Of a stretch of 22,094 bases of DNA, positions 7,466 through 13,788 are shown piece after piece. Source of the DNA: Acidimicrobiaceae bacterium (GTDB lineage: Bacteria > Actinomycetota > Acidimicrobiia > Acidimicrobiales > UBA8190); the NCBI GenBank assembly GCA_003453695.1, contig DMNK01000093.1:1198-23291 (forward strand), in the 5' to 3' direction. A model generated the notes under the pieces. The model was given only the letters and a program-made list of their open reading frames with translations. It made no database searches and had not been told where the DNA came from. Each line of letters opens with the position of its first letter. Within the stretch, counting starts at the first letter, position 1. The translations under genes were made by a program, and so were the position numbers.

Positions 7466-9019
7466 TCAGCCGGTGGTGTCGGCTGCCTCGGGAGAGGACT
7501 GCTCGCCGGCGGCCGGTGCGCCGCTGTCCGGAGCACTGTCGGTGGCGCCGGCACCGGGCGCGCCCGCCTCGGGCGCGGCGGTCTCCGTTGCAGCGGCTTC
7601 CGTTGGGGCGGCGGCACCCTCGGGAGCCGGGGACGGAGGAGGTGTCCCCGGTGGGGCCTGGGCGGCGTAGTCGGCCCAGGCCGCCTGGGCCTCGGTCTCG
7701 GGGGTGAACTCGGCGCCCTGGTAGTCGTAGCCGATGTAGTTGCCGTGCTCGTCGTAGGCATGCTCGCCGAAGGCCTCGCGGTACTCCTCTGAGACCTCGC
7801 CACCCTCGGCGGCCTGCTTGATGGACAGGCTGATGCGCCGGCGCTGGAGATCGATGTCGATGATCTTCACCCACAGCTCTTCGCCCGGGGTGACCACCTG
7901 TTCGGGCAGGTCCACGTGGTGCCCGGCCATCTCCGAGATGTGGACCAGGCCCTCGATGCCGTCACCGACCTGCACGAAGGCACCGAAGGGCACCAACTTG
8001 GTGATGCGGCCGTAGACGAGCTCCCCCACCTGGTGGGTGTTGGCGAACTCCTGCCAGGGGTCGGTCTGGGTGTTCTTGAGCGAGAGGCTGATGCGCTCTT
8101 TGTCGAGGTCGACGTCGAGGACCTCGACCTCGACCTCGTCGCCCACCGACACCACCGAGGAGGGATGGTCGACGTGCTTCCACGACAGCTCGGAGACGTG
8201 GATGAGCCCGTCCATGCCGCCCAGGTCGACGAAGGCGCCGAAGTTGACCACCGACGACACGACACCACGACGGCGCTCGCCCGGCTTCAGGTTGGCCAGG
8301 AAGTCACCCCGCTGTTCCTTCTGGGTCTCCTCCAGCCAGGCCCGGCGTGACAGGACCACGTTGTTGCGGTTGCGGTCGAGCTCGATGATCTTGGCCTCGA
8401 TGGCCCGGCCGACATAGGGCTGGAGCTCACGCACCCGGCGGAGCTCGACCAGAGAGGCGGGCAGGAAGCCGCGCAACCCGATGTCCACGATGAGGCCGCC
8501 CTTCACCACCTCGATGACCGGCCCGCGGACCACGCCGTCGGACTCCTTGATCTTCTCGATGGTGCCCCAGGCCCGCTCGTACTGGGCACGCTTCTTGGAG
8601 AGCACCAGGCGGCCCTCCTTGTCCTCTTTCTGGAGGACGAGGGCCTCGATGCGGTCGCCCAGGTTCACGATCTCGTGCGGGTCGACGTCGTTGCGAATGG
8701 ACAGCTCCCGGGTGGGGATGACCCCCTCGGACTTGAAGCCGATGTCGAGCAGGACCTCGTCCTTGTCGATCTTCACCACCGATCCCTCGACGATGTCACC
8801 GTCGTCGAAGTCCACGATCGTCGAAGCGATGGCGTCCTCGAGGGCGGAACCGTCGAGGTCGTCCTCGATGATGGCCCGAGGGACGTAGTTGCCGGTCTCG
8901 TCGAAGGTGCCCATGGGGTCCTCCGACAACAGGGCGGTGGCTCCGGGGATGTCCCCGGTGATGGCGGCGGTCTCCGCCGGGTCGGGTGCGCCGGCGGTGC
9001 CGGCGACGGGGTCGGACAT
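7466..9019 (-). CDS. rpsA: 30S ribosomal protein S1
   Basis: S1 binds mRNA on the small ribosomal subunit and helps initiation on structured or weakly Shine-Dalgarno-led messages. Counted from ATG at 9017-9019 the protein has 517 residues with four S1 (OB-fold) repeats at about 75-145, 162-228, 246-315 and 331-401. The third and fourth show the canonical VVNFGAFVDLGGMDGLIHVSEL and LVPFGAFVQVGDGIEGLVHISEM forms. The C-terminal 116 residues are an acidic GNY-containing patch followed by an Ala/Pro/Glu/Ser-rich disordered tail. The ATG is chosen because the longer frame up to 9145 would overlap the end of polA and adds no conserved sequence; AAAGAG lies 12 bases before the ATG. It follows polA by 92 bp, as in other Actinobacteria, and two hairpins lie in that gap. 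Confidence 0.96.
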   Translation of the reverse strand: MSDPVAGTAGAPDPAETAAITGDIPGATALLSEDPMGTFDETGNYVPRAIIEDDLDGSALEDAIASTIVDFDDGDIVEGSVVKIDKDEVLLDIGFKSEGVIPTRELSIRNDVDPHEIVNLGDRIEALVLQKEDKEGRLVLSKKRAQYERAWGTIEKIKESDGVVRGPVIEVVKGGLIVDIGLRGFLPASLVELRRVRELQPYVGRAIEAKIIELDRNRNNVVLSRRAWLEETQKEQRGDFLANLKPGERRRGVVSSVVNFGAFVDLGGMDGLIHVSELSWKHVDHPSSVVSVGDEVEVEVLDVDLDKERISLSLKNTQTDPWQEFANTHQVGELVYGRITKLVPFGAFVQVGDGIEGLVHISEMAGHHVDLPEQVVTPGEELWVKIIDIDLQRRRISLSIKQAAEGGEVSEEYREAFGEHAYDEHGNYIGYDYQGAEFTPETEAQAAWADYAAQAPPGTPPPSPAPEGAAAPTEAAATETAAPEAGAPGAGATDSAPDSGAPAAGEQSSPEAADTTG

Positions 9020-9054
9020 GAAGGTCGGGTGCTCTTTCACATAGGGGACAGGAC

Positions 9055-9080
9055 TCCCGCGGCAGCGAAAACGCGCGGGA
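9055..9080. other. Second inverted repeat in the polA-rpsA gap
   Basis: TCCCGCG (9055-9061) and CGCGGGA (9074-9080) form a perfect 7-bp stem around a 12-base loop that contains the only T-run of the region when read on the minus strand. It sits in the probable rpsA leader, 35 nt upstream of the rpsA start, and directly follows the UUCG hairpin. Confidence 0.4.
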
Positions 9081-9081
9081 C

Positions 9082-9101
9082 CCGGCCACCGAAGTGGCCG
9101 G
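9082..9101 (-). terminator. UUCG-tetraloop hairpin after polA
   Basis: On the minus strand CCGGCCAC-TTCG-GTGGCCGG forms a perfect 8-bp stem closed by a C(UUCG)G tetraloop, one of the most stable RNA hairpins known. It begins 10 bases after the polA stop codon. No U-run follows directly, so it may be a partial terminator or a processing/stability element separating polA from the strongly expressed rpsA. Confidence 0.55.
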
Positions 9102-9111
9102 TCAGGCCATC

Positions 9112-11970
9112 CTAGCCCTTGGCCTCGGCCCACGAGTCGCCCCACGACGAGGAGACCTCGAGCGGCACCGCCAACTGCGCCTCGGTGGCCACGGCGGCCA
9201 TGGCGGCCGGCACCAGCTCGCCCACCACCTCGGTCTCGTCGCGGGGGACTTCGACGAGGACCTCGTCGTGCACCTGGAGGACGAGTCGGGCGAGGAGCCC
9301 GCGATCTTCGAGGGCGGCGTCGATGCGCACCAGGGCCAGCTTGAACAGATCGGCAGCGAGGCCCTGGATGCCGGCGTTCATGGCCTGGCGCTCCGCCGCC
9401 ATGCGGAGGTTCCGGTTGGGCGAGTTCAAGTCGGGCAGCGGCCGGCGCCGGCCGTACAAGGTGACGGTGTAGCCCTTCGATCGCGCCTCGGCCACGGTCT
9501 GGTCCATGTGCGCCCGCACCGCCGGGAAGGCGTCGAAGTAGGCGTCCAGGATCTCCTGCGCTTCGGAGGTCTCGATGGAGAGGCGTTGCGCCAGGCCGTA
9601 GGCCTCCATCCCGTAGGCGAGGCCGTACGACACCATCTTGGCCCGGTTGCGCTGCGCGGCGGTCACATCCTCCGGTGGCACACCGAAGACGCGCGCCGCC
9701 GTGGTGCGGTGGATGTCGCGGTGCTCGGCGAAGGCGCCGATGAGCCCGGGATCGCCCGAGAGGTGGGCGATCACCCGCAACTCGATCTGGTCGTAGTCGG
9801 CGACCAGGAGACGCTGTCCGGCGGCGGGCACGAAGGCGGCGCGCAACTGCCGGCCGATCTCACTGCGCACCGGGATGTTGTGCAGGTTGGGGCGGTCGGA
9901 GGACAGACGCCCGGTCCGAGCCACCGTCTGGTGGAAGGTGGCGTGGATGCGCCCGTCGTCGGCCACCTCGGCGAGCAGGCTCTCCCCGTAGGTCGAGCGG
10001 AGCTTCTCCACCTCTCGGTAGCGCAGCAGGGTGTCCACGATCGGGTGTTGGTCGCGCAGGCGTTCCAGCGTGGCGGCGTCGGTGGAGTACCCGGTCTTGG
10101 TGCGCCGTCCCGGTGACAAGCCGAGCTTCTCGTAGAGGATCGTGCGCAGCTGCGGGGTGGAGTTCACGTTGAAGGGCTCACCGGCGAGCCCGTGGATCTC
10201 CGTCTCGAGGGTCTGGCACTGGGCAGCGAGCTCCTTGGCCACCCGCCGCAACACGTCGGCGTCGACGGCGATCCCGACCACCTCCATACGGGCGAGCACC
10301 CGCACCAGTGGCCGCTCGACCTCGTCCTGCAGGCGGGCCAGTCCCGCTCCTTCGAGGGCGCGTCGCAGCACCGCCGTCAGCCCGCCGAGCACGACCGCCC
10401 GCGTGGCCTGCTCGCGCGGCAGGTCGTCGTCTCCCTCGGCCTCCAGGGCAAGTTGCCCGGCGCGCCCCGCTCCTTGGGCCTCTTCCCCACCGAGCACCAC
10501 ACCGAGGCGCGTCTCGGCGAGCTCCTCGAGCCGGTAGCTGCTCGAAGAAGGGTCGAGCAGATAGGCGGCCACCGCCGTGTCCATCTCGAGTGACCGGATG
10601 TCGACGCCTTGGGGGAGAAGGCTTCGCATGAGCTCCTTGGCCCCGTGGGCCACCAAGCGCACACCGCCGGCTCCCAGCAGCTCGACGAGGGCGGCGACCA
10701 CCTCGCCGTCCTCCAACGCGCCGGCGTCCAGCCACAGCACCCAGGGCAGGGGCGGGACGCTCGCCTTCCCGTCCGTGTCTTTGGCCGCCGGCTTCGTCGT
10801 GGGCTTCGTCCCGTTGCCGGTGGCCGCGTCCGGGCCTCCCGGTGCCAGCTGGTGTGCCACCAGGTCGCCCACGTCGGCCAGGGCCATGCCGGCCAACGGG
10901 GAGCGGCCCGGCTCGCCCACCCAGCACGGCGCGGCTGCGACGAGCCCTCCGGCCGGGGCCAGTCCGGCGACGGCCTGGGCGGCGGCGGGCGCGGCCGGCA
11001 CCGTCACTTCGAGGGCGCCGAGGTCGACGGTGAACGGGGAGACGGCGGCCTCCTGGGCGGCGGAGCGCGGCAGCGCGGCGGCCTCCATCTCGCCCATGAT
11101 GGGGGCCAGCCGGCCCCACAGGGACTTGAGCTCGAGCTCGGCGAATACGTCGCGCACCCGGTCCCGGTCCCACTGGCCCAACCCGAAGTCGCCGATGCCC
11201 ACGGGCAGCTCGACGTCGCGCCGGAGCGGGATGACGACAGCGTTGCGCCGCACGCTCTCCTCACTGGCTCCCAGGTTCTCGCCCAGCTTCGGAGTGAGCT
11301 CGGACAGGTGGGAGAAGATGCCATCGAGGTCGCCGTAGGTGGTGACGAGCTTGGCGGCGGTCTTCTCCCCCACCCCGGGGACGCCGGGCAGGTTGTCGGA
11401 CGTGTCACCGCGCAGAGCAGCGAGCACCGGATACTGCGCCGGCGGCACCCCGGTGCGTTCGGCGATGCCGCTCTCGTCGTACACCACGGTGTCGGAGATG
11501 CCGCGGCGGGTGTACATGACCTTGACGTGGGGGTCCTCGACCAGTTGGAACGTGTCCCGGTCGCCGGTGACCACGACCACGTCCCGCTGTGCATCCCTGG
11601 CCTGCGTCGCCAGGGTGGCGAGCACGTCGTCGGCCTCGAAGCCGGGAATCTCGACCATGGTGATGCCCATGGCGCTGAGCACCTCGCGCACCAGGGCGAA
11701 CTGGGGAACGAGGAGGTCGGGGGTGTCCGGGCGGTTGCCCTTGTAGTCGGGGACCACCTCGTCGCGGAAGGTCGGTTCGGGCCGGTCGAAGGCCACGGCC
11801 ATGCCGCTCGGCGACTGGTCGCGCAGCAACATCACCACCATGGAGGTGAAGCCGTGGACGGCGTTGGTCACCTGGCCCGAGGTGGTGGCCAGGTCGGTGG
11901 GCAGCGCGAAGAAGGCGCGGAAGACGAGCGAGTTGCCGTCGAGGAGGTAGAGGGCGCCCGAGGTGCTCAG
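9112..11970 (-). CDS. polA: DNA polymerase I, probable CTG start
   Basis: Pol I fills gaps in repair and removes RNA primers. From CTG at 11968-11970 the protein has 952 residues. The 5' nuclease domain shows LYLLDGNSLVFRAFFALP near the start, GFEADD near 111-115 and VTGDRD near 134-139. The central exonuclease-like domain lacks the DxE metal motif and carries a low-complexity Lys/Pro/Thr insert, so proofreading is presumably absent. The polymerase domain has motif A VADYDQIELR (Asp725), motif B RAKMVSYGLAYGM (Lys778, Tyr782) and motif C VHDEV (Asp902, Glu903). The first ATG/GTG/TTG in frame is GTG at 11871, which would delete the first 33 residues including the conserved DGNS metal-site segment. 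The open frame continues upstream without another usual start, and CTG overlaps the pdtaR stop as CTGA, so a coupled CTG start is the best reading. Confidence 0.93.
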   Translation of the reverse strand: MSTSGALYLLDGNSLVFRAFFALPTDLATTSGQVTNAVHGFTSMVVMLLRDQSPSGMAVAFDRPEPTFRDEVVPDYKGNRPDTPDLLVPQFALVREVLSAMGITMVEIPGFEADDVLATLATQARDAQRDVVVVTGDRDTFQLVEDPHVKVMYTRRGISDTVVYDESGIAERTGVPPAQYPVLAALRGDTSDNLPGVPGVGEKTAAKLVTTYGDLDGIFSHLSELTPKLGENLGASEESVRRNAVVIPLRRDVELPVGIGDFGLGQWDRDRVRDVFAELELKSLWGRLAPIMGEMEAAALPRSAAQEAAVSPFTVDLGALEVTVPAAPAAAQAVAGLAPAGGLVAAAPCWVGEPGRSPLAGMALADVGDLVAHQLAPGGPDAATGNGTKPTTKPAAKDTDGKASVPPLPWVLWLDAGALEDGEVVAALVELLGAGGVRLVAHGAKELMRSLLPQGVDIRSLEMDTAVAAYLLDPSSSSYRLEELAETRLGVVLGGEEAQGAGRAGQLALEAEGDDDLPREQATRAVVLGGLTAVLRRALEGAGLARLQDEVERPLVRVLARMEVVGIAVDADVLRRVAKELAAQCQTLETEIHGLAGEPFNVNSTPQLRTILYEKLGLSPGRRTKTGYSTDAATLERLRDQHPIVDTLLRYREVEKLRSTYGESLLAEVADDGRIHATFHQTVARTGRLSSDRPNLHNIPVRSEIGRQLRAAFVPAAGQRLLVADYDQIELRVIAHLSGDPGLIGAFAEHRDIHRTTAARVFGVPPEDVTAAQRNRAKMVSYGLAYGMEAYGLAQRLSIETSEAQEILDAYFDAFPAVRAHMDQTVAEARSKGYTVTLYGRRRPLPDLNSPNRNLRMAAERQAMNAGIQGLAADLFKLALVRIDAALEDRGLLARLVLQVHDEVLVEVPRDETEVVGELVPAAMAAVATEAQLAVPLEVSSSWGDSWAEAKG

Positions 11971-12572
11971 GGTGAGAGCGTCCCGGCCAGGATCTCTTTG
12001 GCCACGTCGGCCATGCGCACGCGGCGGTCCATGGCCGTTCGCTGGATGAACGAGAAGGCGTCCGCCTCCCCGAGACCGTGCTTGTCCATGAGCACGCCCT
12101 TGGCCCGGTCCACGAGACGGCGGGTCTCGAGCTTGTCCTCCAGGCTGGCCACCTCACCCGACAGCCGGGCGTACTCGTCCTCGATGGCCCGGTGTTCCTC
12201 GAAGCGGGCGATGGCCACCTCGATGGCGGGGATGAGCTCGTTGCGCTGGAAGGGCTTGACCAGATAGGCGGCAACCCCGGCGTCGCGGGCGTCCTCGATG
12301 AGGTTGCGTTGCGAGAAGGCCGTGAGGATGAGGGCGGCGGTGCGGTACTCGGAGGTGATGCGCCGGGCCGCTTCGATCCCGTCGAGGCCCGGCATCTTCA
12401 CGTCGAGGATGGCCAGATCAGGGTGGTGGCCGGCCACCAGCTCGACGGCTTCGTCACCCCGGCCGGTCTCCCCCACCACCTCGTAGCCCTCTGATTCGAG
12501 GATCTCTTTCAGGTCGAGGCGGATGATGGCCTCGTCTTCGGCGATGACGACGCGCTTGGTGCGCTCGGGCAT
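11967..12572 (-). CDS. pdtaR: ANTAR-type response regulator, PdtaR-like
   Basis: ANTAR regulators act after transcription has begun: when phosphorylated they bind paired hexanucleotide-loop hairpins in leader RNA and prevent termination. In mycobacteria PdtaR works with the kinase PdtaS, which is not in this window. The 201-residue protein has a receiver domain with acidic pair Glu12/Asp13 (AEDEAIIRLDL), phospho-acceptor Asp57 (AILDVKMPGLDG), the switch region LTAFSQRNL and Lys106 (YLVKPF). A coiled linker is followed by the ANTAR domain at about 141-196 (KLETRRLVDRAKGVLMDKHG, then DAFSFIQRTAMDRR). ATG at 12570-12572 is chosen because GGAG lies 8 bases upstream; a TTG at 12659 would add a Pro/Thr-rich stretch not found in relatives. 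The stop overlaps the presumed polA start. Being next to polA matches mycobacterial gene order. Confidence 0.93.
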   Translation of the reverse strand: MPERTKRVVIAEDEAIIRLDLKEILESEGYEVVGETGRGDEAVELVAGHHPDLAILDVKMPGLDGIEAARRITSEYRTAALILTAFSQRNLIEDARDAGVAAYLVKPFQRNELIPAIEVAIARFEEHRAIEDEYARLSGEVASLEDKLETRRLVDRAKGVLMDKHGLGEADAFSFIQRTAMDRRVRMADVAKEILAGTLSP

Positions 12573-12655
12573 TCGGGCCGCTCCGTTTCCTCGGTCGCTG
12601 TCGGGGGTGGGTGCTGTGGGGACGGGCTGTGCCTGGCTGGTGCCCGGGGCCGGGG

Positions 12656-12946
12656 TCAATTCCGGTCGCCGAGCCGCAGCAGCAGCTCGTCCTGACGGTG
12701 CTCGAGCTCGTCGATGGTGGCTGCCAGCGCCTGGCGGGCACGGGCTGCCGCGTCCGCCGTCCGCTGGGCGTCAGCGTAATCGGAGCCTGCTACAGGGGTT
12801 TCCGACACCAGAGCACGGAGCCGGGCATCGTCCGCCGTGTCGTTCAGGGTCCGGAGCTGTTCGTCCAGCACGGCCAGCTCCTGGCGCGCCCGGATGAGAC
12901 GTCCGTGGACGTCCCGGAGGGATCGCTCGACCAGGGTCCTGCGCAT
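12656..12946 (-). CDS. Small coiled-coil protein of unknown function
   Basis: The 96-residue protein has no recognised domain. It is almost wholly charged and helical, with two heptad-rich stretches, VHGRLIRARQELAVLDEQLR at about 13-32 and a second from residue 60 to 92, joined by a short segment with ETPVAG. No membrane segment or signal peptide is visible. It is the first gene of the minus-strand run that continues with pdtaR and polA, 83 bp upstream of the preferred pdtaR start. ATG at 12944-12946 has no Shine-Dalgarno site, but a TAGAAT hexamer ends 10 bases upstream, which would suit a leaderless or nearly leaderless message. A structural or regulatory partner role is possible, but nothing in the sequence shows it. 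Confidence 0.7.
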   Translation of the reverse strand: MRRTLVERSLRDVHGRLIRARQELAVLDEQLRTLNDTADDARLRALVSETPVAGSDYADAQRTADAAARARQALAATIDELEHRQDELLLRLGDRN

Positions 12947-12955
12947 GGTGGCGGA

Positions 12956-12961
12956 ATTCTA
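12956..12961 (-). promoter_or_regulatory. Candidate -10 hexamer before the coiled-coil/pdtaR/polA run
   Basis: TAGAAT on the minus strand matches TAnnnT well and lies 9 bases from the ATG at 12946. The expected transcript start would fall at or just before the ATG. No convincing -35 was seen. Confidence 0.4.
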
Positions 12962-13067
12962 TGCACTCGTTACTCCCAGGCCAGCCGTGACCCGGCTCAC
13001 GTGCGGCCGAACACCCGTTCGTCACTGTTGGCGTCGGCACATCGAGGACGGTGCAGGGTGCGGTCGG

Positions 13068-13153
13068 TGCCCGAGGCGGGATTCGAACCCGCATGTCCTT
13101 TCGGACAATGGATTTTGAATCCATCGCGTCTGACCATGTTCCGCCACTCGGGC
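13068..13153 (-). tRNA. tRNA-Leu (anticodon CAA)
   Basis: The 86-nt sequence folds as a class II tRNA. The acceptor stem GCCCGAG/CTCGGGC is perfect and the discriminator is A. The anticodon stem ATGGA/TCCAT encloses the loop TTCAAAA, giving anticodon CAA at 13115-13117. A long variable arm TGTCC-GAAA-GGACA identifies a leucine tRNA, and the T-arm is GCGGG-TTCGAAT-CCCGC. It decodes the UUG codon. The 3' CCA is not encoded completely (ACCG follows the acceptor stem) and would be added after transcription. A decayed homing-endonuclease-like gene lies next to its 5' end. Confidence 0.97.
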
Positions 13154-13179
13154 TGGTCACAGCGATGCTCAGTGTAGCG

Positions 13180-13675
13180 AAGCGACGAGTCGTGACCTGT
13201 CCGCAAGAACAAGTTGATGCCGTCTTGGACATGCTCAGCCAGGGAATGTCGAAATTGGCAATCTCAAAACTGACTGGCGTATCGAGATACGCCATTCGGG
13301 AATGGGGCTGGGGTCGTACCGGCTCCGAATCGCCTGTTGCTCCGCCTATCCGGATCTGATGGCCGAGTGCGCTTTGACCATGCAGGACGTCCTTCCCAAT
13401 CGCGTTGGCTTCGTGAAGCTGCTCGGTCGTCACGAGGTCTATTCGAACTCGAAGCACTGGAATCTGCATGTTCCCGCAACACGGCCCAGGAAGGAAGCAC
13501 GAGCGCCCGATCGTCTTGGCCGGTCGGCAACAGAAAATCGTCGATCGCTTTCCGGCACCGTTCATCCGCGGACTGGTCCATTCAGACGGCTGTCGCGTCC
13601 TCAATTGGGTCAACAACACTCCCTGTCCCCGTGTGTCCGGTTTCTCGATCAGTTCATCGGGCCGAAACACCGACG
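13180..13675 (+). pseudogene. Broken helix-turn-helix / LAGLIDADG homing-endonuclease-like gene
   Basis: Pieces of one recognisable actinobacterial protein type occur in order but in different frames. Frame 1 at about 13198-13311 encodes a helix-turn-helix (QVDAVLDMLSQGMSKLAISK, then LTGVSRYAIREWG). The usual LGLYLGDG segment that should follow is missing. Frame 3 at about 13317-13466 encodes RLRIACCSAYPDLMAECAL to NSKHWNL. Frame 1 resumes at 13468 with FPQHGPGRKHERPIVL, QQKIVDRFPA and FIRGLVHSDGCRVLNW. After CPR near 13630 some 35-40 residues are missing and frame 3 gives VRFLDQFIGPK, the usual C-terminus. So there is at least one frameshift near 13467 and two internal deletions. Intact relatives have an N-terminal HTH and two LAGLIDADG-like parts. 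The stretch is visibly lower in GC than its neighbours, consistent with acquired DNA in decay. No function is expected. Confidence 0.75.
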
Positions 13676-13689
13676 GTGTGGTCACAGTG

Positions 13690-13717
13690 CCGACAGGCGA
13701 TTACCAGTCGGTAAGGT
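13690..13717 (+). promoter_or_regulatory. Candidate promoter with overlapping palindrome upstream of fabD
   Basis: CCGACA (13690-13695; four of six bases of TTGACA) and TAAGGT (13712-13717; TAnnnT) are separated by 16 bases. A perfect inverted repeat TTACC-AGTC-GGTAA (13701-13714) spans the spacer and enters the -10 hexamer, where a repressor would block RNA polymerase. The predicted transcript start is about 65 nt before the fabD start. It could serve the whole fabD-fabG-acpP-fabF operon. The regulator is not identified. Confidence 0.4.
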
Positions 13718-13788
13718 GACTTGCAGGAAGGCGGCGTGCCACCCTTGGGCCGCTGTTCCATCTCGAGCCGAGAGGAGCTCCTACACCG

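Noticed and set aside
9020..9145. Longer rpsA start at 9145
   Set aside because: It would overlap the 3' end of polA and run through the UUCG hairpin, adding Arg/Gly/Pro-rich residues without similarity to S1.
11869..11871. GTG at 11871 as the polA start
   Set aside because: It would remove the conserved LLDGNSL segment of the 5' nuclease, which is clearly encoded in the same frame upstream.
12573..12659. TTG at 12659 as the pdtaR start
   Set aside because: The extra 29 residues are Pro/Thr-rich and unlike relatives, while ATG at 12572 has a good GGAG site at 8 bases.
13008..13021. CGAAC-ACCC-GTTCG hairpin downstream of tRNA-Leu as a terminator
   Set aside because: The stem has only 5 bp, no U-run follows and the distance from the tRNA end is about 46 nt; too weak to call.
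13051..13197. Apparent coding start GIRTRMSFRTMDFES upstream of the HTH fragment
   Set aside because: This is translation of the complementary strand of the tRNA-Leu gene, a well-known artefact.
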